A stretch of DNA of 64,000 nucleotides from Tachypleus tridentatus (GCF_004210375.1 NC_134834.1:91888170-91952169); one strand, 5' to 3'. Numbered from the stretch's first letter, positions 12,247 through 23,493 are shown. Numbers and translations: made by a program. The notes: generated by a model from the letters alone, not told the origin.

Positions 12247-12367
12247 TTGTTTTGTTTTTCTTATATCAAAGCCACATCGGGCTATCTGCACAGCCCACCG
12301 AAGGGAATCGAACCCCTGATTTTAGCGTTGTAAATCCGGAGACATACCGCTGTACTAGCGGGGGGCA
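12247..12367 (-). mobile_element. SINE-2 copy
   Basis: Second tRNA-headed family in reverse. Head (minus strand) CCCCCCGCTAGTACAGCGG, box B GGGGTTCGATTCCC, then a short body ending gcagatagcccgatgtggctttga and an A-rich tail. Confidence 0.88.
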
Positions 12368-12656
12368 AAGCAATGAATAAAAGAATGGTAAAATTGTACA
12401 AGTAGGAAAAGCTTTGAACTTTGAACTTTTCGATTTTAATTAATTCCTTTTATGATATGTTAATTTATTCTAGAAATACAGATATAAGAGAGAAAACTTT
12501 AAAAACAAAACAAAGATTTCACTAAAATGTGACGCCTCTGATGTGTTTTTGTGTTCAACGTCACAAATAGGTGTAATAAAATTCAGTTCAAAATCAAAAT
12601 ACGCTAAAAGATAACTTGGTACAGTCATTTTTTTTAAATTTTATTGAAGCGTTAGG

Positions 12657-12870
12657 TGTATTTGTTTGTAATTAAGCACAAAGCGACATTTATAAGTGCT
12701 CTGCCTACAATGAGTATCGAAACCTGGTTTCTAATGTTATAAGTTCACAGACATGCCGCTGTGCCACTGAGAGTTGGAGTGGGTGTGGATTAAGCATTAA
12801 GATACACTACAGACTGATCTCCGATTTTTAACGTTATAAGCTTAAAGGCTTACCACTAAGCCACCAGATG
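12657..12870 (-). mobile_element. SINE-3 copy followed by a second degenerate SINE-3 piece
   Basis: 12657-12775 is a reverse SINE-3: ttgtaattaagcacaaagcg at the left, gtatcgaaacctggtttcta in the middle, acatgccgctgtgccact at the right. 12790-12870 repeats the middle and right parts in degraded form (ctccgatttttaacgttataagc, taccactaagccacc), so two copies appear head to tail. Confidence 0.75.
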
Positions 12871-13049
12871 GCTCATATAATTCTTTTAATTGCAGGTAAA
12901 GGATACCAGTAACATCACTAAATAAAACAAATAGTACTTTAGTAACCCAATAGATCTATATAAATATAATAGTATTGTCTGTTGTATGTTCATATAACTA
13001 CTTCACAGGGTGTGGATAGAAATTCAACAAATTTGATATAGAGGCTCAT

Positions 13050-13375
13050 TTGGTCCATTCTGGGGTACATACAAATTTTCTGTTTTGTGTTTTTCACCAC
13101 TACTTCGTCTTCTATAGATGGCTCTTCACCAAATTTGGCATGAATGTTTTCTGGATCCATGGGAAGATACGTACAAATTTTCAGTTTTGCGTTTTGCAGT
13201 TTTTTAAATTTTTTTGGTTTTTTTTTCCACTATTTATCCTCCTGTTGATGGATCTTCACAAAATTTGTCATGAAGGTTTGTTGAAACAATGCAGAGATTC
13301 AAGCGTATTTGCGATGTTCTTTGGACGTTTTTGCGTTTTTTACAATTACACAAAAGATAAGCAACTTTTCATGTC
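13050..13375. repeat. Imperfect two-copy duplication, T-rich
   Basis: The block acatacaaattttctgtttt..ccactacttcg..gatggctcttcacc (from 13066) recurs from 13170 as acgtacaaattttcagtttt..ccactatttatcc..gatggatcttcaca. Offsets are 102 bp at the start and 130 bp at the end because a poly-T expansion (about 13200-13230) lies inside copy two. A 109-codon open frame runs through both copies, but its phenylalanine-rich product reflects the T-rich strand, so I do not call it a gene. Confidence 0.6.
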
Positions 13376-13676
13376 CTAAGATAACCTTCCATTAGTCATG
13401 GATTTACATAATTTCCGTCCAGAGAACAGGTATTTCGGCTACTTGTTTTAGGGCTAACAATGATTAAGGTTGTATTAAATATAGCCTATACGCGATAAAA
13501 AGATAAGTTAATCCTGTTACTTTTGTACGTTTTTTTTTCTTTTGTTTAGTTAAGGCTAGTTAACACTATCAATGAATAAACTTATAATGTTAGACCTTCA
13601 TAGAACGTTGATAAGCTATTTTAATATGTTGTCGTGCAAAATGTTTACTTAAAATATATTTACACCAGTTAAAATG

Positions 13677-13713
13677 AAATGCGCGCGAATGACGATAAGG
13701 TGCGCGCGCATTT
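13677..13713. repeat. Perfect 11-bp CG-rich inverted repeat
   Basis: AAATGCGCGCG at 13677-13687 is matched exactly by CGCGCGCATTT at 13703-13713 across a 15-bp spacer. The arms are alternating CG in otherwise AT-rich DNA and could form a hairpin or Z-DNA. Confidence 0.85.
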
Positions 13714-13763
13714 CCAGGACAGACAAAATCTGAGCACTGTGAGTATAGATTGTCTCCCAGTTC

Positions 13764-14069
13764 TTTTCGAAGTCTTGTTTGTTTGTTTGTTTTTGAATTT
13801 CGTACAAAGCTACTCGAGGGCTATCTGTGCTAGCCGTCCCTAATTTAGCAGTGTAAGACTAGAAGGAAGGCAGCTAGTCATCACCACCCACCGCCAACTC
13901 TTGGGCTACTCTTTTACCAACGAATAGTGGGATTGACCGTCACATTATAACGCCCCCACGACTGAAAGGGCGAGCATGTTTGGCGCGACGGGGATGCGAA
14001 CCCGCGACCCTCAGATAACGAGTCGCACGCCTTAACGCGCATGGCCATGCCGGGCCCTTTTTCGAAGTC
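13764..14069 (-). mobile_element. SINE-1 copy with target duplication
   Basis: Full-length reverse copy at 13775-14058, flanked by the perfect 11-bp target duplication TTTTCGAAGTC (13764-13774 and 14059-14069). It belongs to the subfamily whose box B reads GGTTCGCATCC and whose head contains GCGCGTTAAGGCGTGCGAC. Confidence 0.97.
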
Positions 14070-14974
14070 AGTAACACACAAAGTTAAAGAGAAAAAACAC
14101 ACATCACGTTCGTTAATAAAAACACCTGCATCATTTAGTTCAACTGAATTTATAAAATTGTTTTTGAAGACTCATAACATAGATAAATTAATACGAATAA
14201 ATAACTTTAATACCAGAAGCCAATTGTTCTTCCGAAACCTATTTTAAAGCAATGTTCCACAGTAAAATGAATTTGTATGGTTCAGTGTATTGTTGTCCAC
14301 TGAAGAACTCAGTAAGATGGCCGAAAGATCGCAAATAAAAGTATTTTAACGTAGAGAAAAGTCTGTAAAAGATATTGCATAAGAATTATAAAACACATCA
14401 AATAGAACCACTAGAAATTGCAGTGATTATTTTACAGTATTTTAGGCTTAATAAATTACTTCGTGCTCCTCATAGTTAAGTAACTTACTCTACTGAAAAG
14501 CAAATGCGAAACTTATACAAAATACCGTCTTTTTAACTCCCCTATGTATTGTTAATTTATGAGAAAATATATTTAAAAGTTATTTGTTTTTTTTACCAGT
14601 TCACGCATATTTACATAAGAATAAAATAACGTCTGAAGCGAATTCTCAATTCTCAAAAAAAAAATCTTAATGTATTTAAAAGTGCCCTGAATTGACGTAA
14701 TATATGTTTCTTCTACACTTTCAAAGATAAATTAGCAAACTTTGAAGTTTGATTCAATAAAGAGCAATATTTATATCCTTAAAGTTTTAATAAATATTTA
14801 CCAACCTTCTTAAATTGTAGCTTTTATTGAGAACTTTGATTTTTTCAAGTGTCTTGTAATATTAATAAATTTTGATCAAATATAAAGTTAATATGAATGT
14901 TTTAACTTGGAACTATGGGAAAACATTAATCAGAAGGTGTGATCGAAGAAAGAATTAACATTGCCATATATTGA
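14070..14974. other. AT-rich sequence, nothing recognised
   Basis: No supported gene, RNA or repeat. Confidence 0.5.
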
Positions 14975-15281
14975 GTAATAAATGTCTGTTTGTTTGTTTG
15001 TTTTGAATTTCGCACAAAGCTACTCGAGGGCTATCTGTGCTAGCCGACCCTAATTTAGCAGTGTAAGACTAGAGGGAAGGCAGCTAGTCATCACCACCCA
15101 CCGCCAACTCTTGGGCTACTCTTTTACCAACGAATAGTGGGATTGACCGTCACTATATAATGCCCCCACGGCTGGGAGGGCGAGCATGTTTGGCGCGACC
15201 GGGATGCACACCCGCGACCCTCGGATTACGAGTCGCACGCCTTAACGCGCTTGGCCATGCCGGGCCATGTAATAAATGTCT
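14975..15281 (-). mobile_element. SINE-1 copy with 13-bp target duplication
   Basis: Element 14988-15268 in reverse. The perfect duplication GTAATAAATGTCT lies at 14975-14987 and 15269-15281. Full length, with (TTTG)n tail at the left and cgggcc head at the right. Same subfamily as the 13.8-kb copy, with one B-box change (gggatgcacaccc). Confidence 0.98.
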
Positions 15282-15841
15282 TTATAATTTCTTGTTCCCA
15301 CGTATATTCAGAGAAACGTCACAATCATATACACCATAAGATTGAATACAAGTAGGTGAACAGAAAGAAAAGTATTCAGATACAGATGTTTCCAGAGAAA
15401 CCTAATTCATCATTACATTAATAAAATTCAGATAATTACTTAATTATCTATTACTTTAATGTACAAATAGAAAAGGCAATTAAACAGTATATATAAATAT
15501 ATTACCTAATACATAGAGCTGATTATATTGCAAAGACACATTATAACGTGGAATATATTTATGTGACGGTAGATAATAGAATTTACTTACTGTGGCCAGC
15601 TATAGATTCAAGACACATCAACTCTTATGGTTGAAACTGGAACTCGGTATGTTACCAACTGAAGTTTATATGGAAAAGTTTTCTGATAAAGTGTTGTTAC
15701 ATATAAATGCACGCATCAATATTCACAATACTTTGTTTTGAGTGAGTGCTTTAGGCTTTCCAAAATTTCTTTTATTGCCATATCCTTTCGGTTTGGTAGA
15801 ATATAAAGTAAAACATGTCAAGCTTAGTTTAAAATACAATT
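15282..15841. other. AT-rich sequence, nothing recognised
   Basis: No supported gene or repeat before the minisatellite. Confidence 0.5.
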
Positions 15842-16127
15842 TGTTAATGTAACCGCAGTTCTCACCTGGTCAGGTTATGTAACATAATCACAGCTCTATC
15901 TGGTCTTGCTGTGTAACTTGAAGCAACTGCATCTCATATCTGGTCTTATTATGTAACCAAATATAACTGCAGTTCTATCTGGTGTCGCTATGTAACACAG
16001 CATAACCGCAGCTCTCACACGATCTTGCTAAGTGTAACTACAAGTGCAATTGCAGCTGTATTTGGTCTTGCAATGCGATACAACATAACAGCAGCTCTCG
16101 TCTGGTCTCATAATGTAACTTCGTCTA
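15842..16127. repeat. Degenerate minisatellite, about 7 copies of about 40 bp
   Basis: Units contain CAGCTCT.ATCTGGTCTTGCTATGTAAC. The CAGNTCT landmark recurs near 15856, 15891, 15930, 15970, 16009, 16053 and 16092, at spacings of 35-44 bp. It is GC-richer than its surroundings and unrelated in sequence to the 40-bp satellite at the window start. Confidence 0.75.
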
Positions 16128-16410
16128 TGTAATTATGATTAATATTATTGGCATAAAAAGCCAGGTTAAGAAAACAAGAATGTCAGATTAGAGATGATAA
16201 TCTGTGCAGCGTCAAAAACTTATATTAAAACAAAACTGTATAAAGTTGTAACGTTTGGAAGACATATATCAGAGAAACATCCGAATTTTTATTTTTTCAT
16301 TTCCTGTAATAGAATCATATTGTCTGGTGTTGTTCATTGAATTATATTTCTTGCACTTTACCAGGTCTGTTCCCTTAAATAATCTCTGAACATTTAACAT
16401 TATACGCGCA

Positions 16411-16707
16411 TATTTCTTTGTTTGTTTGTTTTGAACTTCGCGCAAAGCTACATGAGGGTTATGTGCGTTAGCTGTCCCTAATTTAGCAGTATAAGACTAG
16501 CGGAAAGGCAACTAGTCATCACAACCCTTTGCCAAATCTTGGGCTACTCTTTTATCAAGGAATACTAGGACTGAATGTAACATTACAACACCCCCAAGCC
16601 ATATAGGGTGAACATGTTTCAGTGTGACAGGGATTCGAAGCTGCGACCCTTATGTTACCCAGTCGAGCGCTATAACCACCTGGCCATGCCGGTCCCTTAT
16701 TTCTTTG
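16411..16707 (-). mobile_element. SINE-1 copy with target duplication
   Basis: Element 16421-16697 in reverse. The duplication TATTTCTTTG lies at 16411-16420 and 16698-16707. The body is diverged (tcatcacaaccctttgccaaatc) and the copy is old, yet the duplication is still exact. Confidence 0.93.
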
Positions 16708-16754
16708 CTTTACTTATGTTGTTGTTTTGAATATTCTTCTGATATAACTGCGAG

Positions 16755-16875
16755 TGACCCCCTGGTGGAACAGTGGTAAATCTTCGGAATTACAACGCTA
16801 AAATCAGGGGCTTGATTTCCTCAGTGGACACAGTAGATAGCCCCATGTAGCATTGATATAAGAAAATACACAACT
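16755..16875 (+). mobile_element. SINE-2 copy
   Basis: Forward copy: ccccctggtggaacagtggta, then acaacgctaaaatcaggggcttgattt and gtagatagccccatgtagc, with an A-rich tail. The head is mutated relative to the 25.6-kb copy. Confidence 0.8.
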
Positions 16876-17290
16876 ATGGGTATGGAGAATAACATAAAAA
16901 GAGTCGTGTTTCACTAGAAACTATTTTAAACTTACTTCGGGCAAATTCACATTCACGTACTCTCTTCCTGTACTAAGATATATGGAAAGCGGACTTTGAA
17001 ATATTTGGAGTACATAAATTCGTTAATTATTTCTTACTACTATATTTATAACTGAACCATACATTTTTTTCGAACATTAAGAACATAAATTATCTGTATA
17101 AATCCCATAAAAACTTAAACTGAGCTTACAGAGCTAATTTTAAAACAAAAAATATAGACCTTTCATCACTTGGGAAAGTATTTGATACTTTTAATTAATG
17201 TTATGATAGCCAATTTATTGCTTGTAGTTCTTTTTGCCTCCGAAATATGTTTAATACTTTCCGAAATGTGAAGCTTATGTTGTTTTTATT
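16876..17290. other. AT-rich sequence, nothing recognised
   Basis: No supported feature. Confidence 0.5.
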
Positions 17291-17294
17291 TAGT

Positions 17295-17720
17295 TTTAAT
17301 GTTGAAAAGCACAAACTGCACGATAGGCTATCTGTACTGTATTGTTTGTTTTTGTTTGCTTTTGAATTTCGCACAAAGCTACTCGAGGGCTATCTGTGCT
17401 AGCCATCCCTAATTTAGCAGTGTAAGACTAGAGAGAAGGCAGCTAGTCATCACCACCCACCGCCAACTCTTGGGCTACTCTTTTACCAACGAATAGTGGG
17501 ATTGACCGTGACATAATAACGCCCCCACGGCTGAAAGGGCGAGCATGTTTGGCGCGACGGGGATGCGAACCCGCGACCATCAGATTACGAGCCGCACGCC
17601 TTAACGCGCTTGGCCATGCCGGACCGTACTGTGTTGTAACCAAGGGTGTTGTAACCAGTCACCAGTGTTATAAGCCAACAGACAGGTTTGGACCTAATGC
17701 TGACATTTCACAGGATTCGA
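17295..17720 (-). mobile_element. SINE-3 copy interrupted by a SINE-1
   Basis: The left SINE-3 piece (aaaagcacaaactgcacgat..ctatctgtactgt) ends near 17340. The remainder resumes after 17636 (gttgtaacc..agtgttataagccaacagac). The SINE-1 between them is bounded by a duplication of SINE-3 sequence, so SINE-3 was resident first. Confidence 0.72.
17334..17636 (-). mobile_element. SINE-1 copy nested in SINE-3
   Basis: Element 17345-17625. Duplication GTACTGTATTG (17334-17344) versus GTACTGTGTTG (17626-17636), one mismatch. It is a full-length member of the subfamily with box B GGTTCGCATCC. Confidence 0.93.
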
Positions 17721-17770
17721 GACATTTGGTTTTAAATATTTCTTAGAAGTTGACAGAAACATTCTGTACC

Positions 17771-17897
17771 TGTTTATTTGTTTAGAATTAAGCACAAAGC
17801 TACACAGTGGGTTAACTGTGCTCTGTCCACCACGGATATCGAAACCCGGTTTTTAGCGTTGTGAGTCCACAGACATTCCGTTGTACCACTGAGGAGC
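17771..17897 (-). mobile_element. SINE-3 copy
   Basis: Reverse copy in good condition: gaattaagcacaaagctacac, gatatcgaaacccggttttt, agcgttgtgagtccacagaca, ccgttgtaccactgagg. Minus-strand order is tRNA-like head, box B-like GGTTTCGATA, then shared 3' core and tail. Confidence 0.88.
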
Positions 17898-18540
17898 AAC
17901 TTTCTGTGAATGAACAGCTGTGAAGTTTGTTTATATTTATATTTCATTACTTCTAAGCAAAATGATACTTTAGTTTTCATGTTATTGCAACTTTCATATG
18001 CTCGAAACTGTTCAATAAACAATTGGAGAAAAGGTGTGTCGATTTCAGTTGAAACACATAATTATGAAACGTAAGTAATTTGTGAAGATAATTAAAATTA
18101 AATTTATGGAATTATTAATTATATATGTCACATAGACAACCACGCTTATATTTCATTTGTCACATATAAAGGCTATACTATTCTATATAACCTTTCGCAA
18201 CCAGTTGTCCTTCAGCAAGACGTCGGTTTCAGTTACATTGTGTATTTTACATGGAACAATAGGAACACGACAGAGCTACAAGCTTCGGAAAGCCTAACAT
18301 ACAACACTGAGATCCAAGACGTATAAATAGGACATTCTTAGTTATGACATACGTTTAGTTACTTTCCTTCGATAACCGCCAGTCGTCGAATTGTTAATTT
18401 AGAGTAATGTAATGAATCTTTTGGATTCTGGAGCTAAATAAGTTTGTATACAAATTAATTGAAAATAACTGATATATATAACAAACTCAAAGCTAAACAA
18501 CATTTATATTTTAATTTATGACTTAGTTATAAAACAAAAT
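17898..18540. other. AT-rich sequence, nothing recognised
   Basis: No supported feature. Confidence 0.5.
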
Positions 18541-18800
18541 GCGGCCTGATATGGCCTGGTGGTTAGGCGCTCAACTTGTACTTTGTGTATGAATTCTCGT
18601 CGCCTAATATGCGCGCACTTTCAGCCATGTGATATTACAGTATGGCGGCTGATGTCACTACTCGTTGATACGAGAGAAGCCCAAGAGCTAGTGCTGACTA
18701 GTATTGACTAATTACTTCCCTTTAGTCTGTCACTGATAAGTTAGAGACGGCTAGAGCAGATGGCCTTCATGTATTTTGCGCGAAATTCGGTATAAATTAA
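18541..18800 (+). mobile_element. Diverged SINE-1-like copy
   Basis: Recognisable but distant: gcggcctgatatggcctggtgg, gcactttcagccatg, cactactcgttgatacgaga, gacggctagagcagatggcc, ttttgcgcgaaattc. With the copy at 39.4 kb it looks like an older or separate subfamily. Confidence 0.75.
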
Positions 18801-19267
18801 AATTATTCAGTTTTAGTTTAATTCATGAATTGCATGAGTGATAAAATATAAGTTATTGTTTTATAAAAATAAAGACAACATCATATCTCGGTGTTCAGTG
18901 AGACTTGTCAAACATGATGTGAGATGGTTTTGTACAACTGTTTGTACAAGTCTCGTGTCTTTATTTTTACACCAAAAGTATTCTAACTTTGATTTAGCTT
19001 TAGAAATAAACAAGTTTATAACATTAAACTCAGTTTTTTATTTAATTGGACGCTTAATATTTCGTTTTTCAGGAGCTTTCCACTTTAAATACAAACTGCA
19101 GCTACAGATGCAATAAATCAGACATTTTCCAAATGTGTCAATAACGTTAATTTGATCCCTACGAGCGACAAACTCCGGATGCAAATAAAGATATTCAAAT
19201 GAGTATTACAGATGTAAGGGAAAACAAAAACAGGAATGTTTTATAATTCTATGTTTGTATTTGTATA
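18801..19267. other. AT-rich sequence with one chance open frame
   Basis: A 92-codon plus-strand frame (18838-19116) has no recognisable motif and AT-driven composition. It is not supported as a gene. Confidence 0.4.
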
Positions 19268-19362
19268 TTTAGGGTAAATCTGCATTCAGCTACATGTTAT
19301 GTCCACCATGGAAAATGGAACTCCTGATTTGTAAGTCCGTAAACTTATCATTGACCCAAAGG
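19268..19362 (-). mobile_element. Degenerate SINE-3 piece
   Basis: gctacatgttatgtccaccatggaaa, cctgatttgtaagtccgtaaac and cttatcattgaccc follow the order of a reverse SINE-3 with many changes. Confidence 0.5.
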
Positions 19363-21283
19363 AAGACACGTTTTATAAACATAAAAATCATTAAGCTAAA
19401 TATAGTTTACATCTACAAGCTCAAGTATCTCTTAAATATCTGAAACAAGACAGCAAACAATTTGATGTATGCAAATTTTTTGTGGTCAGAGAAGAAATAT
19501 TTGAACACCTAATAGACAAAAAATACATTTAGAAACCCTCAAAATAACTTAGACTAAATAAAAATACATTATTTATTAACTTAACAAAGCAAGTACCCCT
19601 CCCAAGGAACCTTTAGACGAATATATAATTCTATAATTACTTTATTTCAGAATTACTAGTTTTATCATACTCTGGATTTACTACTAAGACCAATAGTCTG
19701 AAAACAGTGAAAACCTGTCTTGAATACATAATTTTAACAACGTTACTAAACTACGTTCTGGCACAATTGAAAAACATGTAAAACGTGTTTTCACGGACCA
19801 AGAAGAATGAATCTCAAATAACGAGAAACATAACAAAACTCTGTACAATCAACGTTGTAACTCTCTACTCGTCTACATGGAAAGAATAACTCAAAATATC
19901 AGTTCATTATCCGGTAGTGTGATAAAACCAACTGTTTTAGAATAGTGTATTTGCCATTTAAAGATGGCCATCTTGCTTTAAGTGTTACTTACCAACTTCT
20001 GTCATTTTAAGTGCATTGGAGGAAACAGAAGAACCCAACATAGAAAGATAGGAAACACCTTGATTATCTTGACAACATGAGAGAAACACCGTTACAGATC
20101 AAGTTTAGGTTAATCATAATCAAGTAGCTCCTGGCATGGATGCACCATGACCATGTAACTCCTGGCATGGATGCACAATTTTCTGCACAAATCTTTACAA
20201 TAGTCACCAAATATGCCAGTAAAAAATTGAAAAAGCTCAAAGCTTTCTTTATAAGTTAGATAAAACTAAAATTTTCACTTAACCATCTCATCAGAAATCA
20301 TTCTGTTATACAGAAAAGGATATGCTAATCTCACTATATTTCAGTTAATAACTGTACTTATAATAAATACACTGTATATCATGATGCACGGTAGTGTGTT
20401 GTACGGTCCAAACAACCTGCAGAACACACTATGTGTTATTAACTGGACTGATAGTTTAGTGATTTTCTATTTTCTGTAGCTCAAACTGTGGTACTTCAAA
20501 CTATCAGATTCTTTCTGTGGATCTGCTATACTGGATCCTTACTTCACTTACCAAATTTCAAGAGAATCCATTAGGAAATACACAAGATGTAAAATCACCA
20601 ATTTTAATTGAATTTCTTTCTTTATTTGATATAAAAACATGAATATAGCTTTCATGAATATTTTAAAATCAAATTTCGTATACTGATAGATCTTTGTAAA
20701 CTACAATTATTTGTCAAATTTGATACAATTATAAGCCACATATGCAAAGTTATTCGGCAAAAACCGCTCAATTTTGACCAAAATTTCTGCGTACGCCTAC
20801 GCGACAGATCACGTAAGGTATTTGTCTAAAACGAGGTTTCATCTACGGGGAAAAATGGTTCACTTTTAGTTTTTTCTTATCATGATTAAAGATGGATCAA
20901 TTGAAGCAGTATAACTATAGGGTTAAAACAGGTGCAAATACATAAATAATGGTAAGGCCAAGTAAACTAGATTAACACTTTCTAGATTAAGCTTTCAAAA
21001 GAATTATACGGATGAACGGTTATCATTCATTGCCAAAGTTTAAGCACAAATTTGATAATTTTTATGAAATTCACCTTATTAAAAAGAGTTTAACGTCACC
21101 CGATATTCACTTGACCAATTAGCATAAGTAGTGATGCTTGATACGGCTATACAGAGTGTATGCAAGTGATGACAAGAAACTGTTAATCTAGTTTTTATGA
21201 CATTACTATACAGAAAGTTATTACCACTGTTATGGAGAGAAAAAAAACTACCGTCATATATTTTGTATAGGTCTGTTCTGAAT
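19363..21283. other. About 1.9 kb AT-rich unique sequence
   Basis: The only structure seen is a 31-bp direct duplication at 20123-20180 (gtagctcctggcatggatgc then gtaactcctggcatggatgc). No exon, RNA gene or transposon was recognised. Confidence 0.5.
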
Positions 21284-21534
21284 AGTATGGTTACATTTGT
21301 TTGTTTGTTTTTGAATTTCGCGCAAAGCTATTCGAGGGCTATCTGCTCTAGCCGTCCCTAATTTAGCAGTGTAAGACTAGAGGGAATGCAGCTAGTCATC
21401 ACCACCCACCGCCAACTCTTGGGCTACTCTTTTACCAACGAATAGTGGGATTGAACGTAACATTATAACGCCCCCACGGCTGAAAGGGCGAGCATGTTTA
21501 GCGCGACGGGGATGCGAACCCGAGTATGGTTGCA
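21284..21534 (-). mobile_element. 5'-truncated SINE-1 with target duplication
   Basis: Element 21296-21522 in reverse, cut within the tRNA-like head just past box B (gggatgcgaacccg). It is still flanked by AGTATGGTTACA (21284-21295) and AGTATGGTTGCA (21523-21534). Truncation at the 5' end together with a duplication is the signature of incomplete target-primed reverse transcription. Confidence 0.95.
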
Positions 21535-21615
21535 ATTCTAAGCCTAATATTGATTACTACTGACTGTCGCTTTCTTATTTGCGGTGGTTTATTAGACTAA
21601 AATTCATGACAAATA

Positions 21616-21970
21616 ATCAAAAACACCATAGGTACGAGAATAAAAAAAAAGATGTCGCCAGAGAAGGATTGAATGTTCGACTTAAAGAATGAAATCAAAA
21701 CTGGCGGATAAACTGGTAGCTACACTTATAACACTTACAATAATTATTCAACAAATATTCATTCATTAGTTAGCCAGGCCGCGTATTTTACTTTACCCAC
21801 CATCATGGCCAAAGTTGAATAAAAAATGCTGCCTGGCTAACTAGTGAATGAGTGTTTGCTGTAGAAGTTTAATTAACGCTATAAGTGTAGTTACCAGTTT
21901 TTCCGCCAGTTTTGATTTCATTCTTTAAGTCGCACGCTCAATCCTTTTTTACGTCTAAGGTGTTTTGGGT
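21616..21970. mobile_element. Foldback (long-hairpin) element with TA target site
   Basis: Two inverted arms of about 170 bp meet near 21795. The left arm (for example ttaaagaatgaaatcaaaac, ggtagctacacttata, agttagccaggc) is matched by the reverse complement of the right arm (gttttgatttcattctttaa, tataagtgtagttacc, gcctggctaact). The ends read ATCAAAAACACC and, on the other strand, ACCCAAAACACC, each abutting TA (21614-21615 and 21971-21972). No coding sequence. The terminal sequence is shared with the Tc3-like relic at 49.7 kb, so this is probably its non-autonomous derivative. Confidence 0.9.
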
Positions 21971-22276
21971 TAGGTTAGCATTAGGTCGTTGAGGGTTAAT
22001 GGATACATAATATTTGTATTAGCGTTTCAATTTGATAACATACTTAACATGTCACTTTGCTCAGCAAAACGAGTCTAATAAAAATCCTGCTACTTTATTG
22101 ATCTTATGTTTGATTAGTTCCAGTAATAAAATAATTACGTAGGTGAGGAAATAACAAAATACAAAATAGTGTTGAAAACTCACCAAATGAAAGTACGTTT
22201 ATTAATAAAGCGCGAAAAGGATGTTTCAGGCAACAGTGACAATGAAACCACTACTTCATATTCTATGGGTCTCGTG

Positions 22277-22360
22277 CTTGTTTGTTACTTGTTAAGCACA
22301 AAGCTGTACACAGGTATCGAAACTTGATGAGTTACTTCAAACTCGCAAACTTAGCAATTT
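22277..22360 (-). mobile_element. SINE-3 fragment
   Basis: cttgttaagcacaaagctgtacac then ggtatcgaaacttg. The middle is shortened and the head is decayed. Confidence 0.6.
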
Positions 22361-22404
22361 TTGTCACAATTTAATGTGTTGGTAAATCTAAAACGTTTTT
22401 TCTT

Positions 22405-22475
22405 AAATATTGCTACGCAGATAGCCCTCGTGTAGTTTTGCGCGAAATTTAAAACAAACCAAACAAATGTTGCTA
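22405..22475 (+). mobile_element. Very short 5'-truncated SINE-1 with target duplication
   Basis: Only 49 bp of the 3' end (22416-22464: gcagatagccctcgtgtagt and tail) remain, flanked by AAATATTGCTA (22405-22415) and AAATGTTGCTA (22465-22475). It shows that the 3' tail alone is enough to be inserted. Confidence 0.85.
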
Positions 22476-22568
22476 ATATAGTTTTTCTAACTTCTTGTAG
22501 GATCCTGAAATAGATGATCGTATCTGATGGTATTGTTCGGTCTTGTTAAATTATCTGTTAACATTTTT

Positions 22569-22621
22569 TGTTTGTTTGTTTTTTTAATTTCGTACAAAGC
22601 TACTCGAGGGCTATCTGTGCT
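22569..22621 (-). mobile_element. 5'-truncated SINE-1 fragment
   Basis: Tail (ttgtttgtttgtttttttaatttcg) plus tacaaagctactcgagggct and atctgtgct only. A weak TTAACA repeat flanks it. Confidence 0.8.
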
Positions 22622-23362
22622 ACATTAACAATAATAAAAGTGAAAACCCTGCACTGGCTGAACTTGTAAGTCATATTATGTAGAGAAAACAACTGTTATT
22701 TTGGCTCAACCAATCATATGGCGGCTAAAAATACCAGAAAATCAATAGAAATAATGAAACATGCTAAACATAATTGCAATGTCTTAAATAAAGATGAAGG
22801 GTTGTTAATTCAAAGAGTATGCAGATGGCGCAATCTCCGTAAAGTTCAATATGTAAGTTAAGTAGTAGCAATGAGTCACATGGATAACGGGTTCGGTATA
22901 CATGGTTTGCAGAAATTTTGATTTCACACTCCTGAAGATGATGTGACTAAACTTCGGAACACGTAGAGTATAACACGTAGAGTATTTGTATCGATACCTT
23001 TGATGAATAAAGCTTCTACAATGAGCACTCAGAAACGTCAATTGTTTGAGGTTTTCAATCATTTTAAAATTATAAAATCAACTCGGTACGACCAACGAGC
23101 CAGAATAATTTAGTCTAGTGACAGTTTACCTAATATTTAATCTAAAACAATGGGATTTAGCTATCCTTTTTTGTTGTCAAAATATGTAAGTTTTTTGTGA
23201 CAGAAGGTGAAAACATCACTTTAAGAAAGCTACTTGCATCACGTTTACGTTTCACAGCTACTTATTAAAATACCGTTATTCGTGACATTAATTAAAGTTA
23301 TACAACTCGGTCTAAACACCTAATATTCACACATTTGTTTTTCATATTACTAGAGTTCTTCT
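22622..23362. other. AT-rich sequence, nothing recognised
   Basis: An 85-codon minus-strand frame (22805-23062) has no recognisable motif. Confidence 0.45.
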
Positions 23363-23472
23363 AATATTTGTTTGAAGTTAAGCACAAAGCTACATAAGGG
23401 CTATCTGTGCTCTGCCCACCACCCGATTTTTAGCGTTATACGTTCGCAGACATACCGCTGTGCCACTGGGGT
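23363..23472 (-). mobile_element. SINE-3 copy
   Basis: gaagttaagcacaaagctac, gtgctctgcccaccac, tttttagcgttatacg, cataccgctgtgccactggg. The gtatcgaaaccc block is deleted. Confidence 0.82.
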
Positions 23473-23493
23473 GAAAGGTGTTTTTTCTAAATG

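Noticed and set aside
13050-13379. 109-codon open frame, Phe-rich
   Set aside because: Follows a T-rich imperfect duplication; no motif, and composition is explained by base content.
17443-17746. 65- and 66-codon frames on both strands
   Set aside because: Lie in SINE-1 sequence; similar frames appear in other copies (13914-14102, 23572-23760, 41737-41934).
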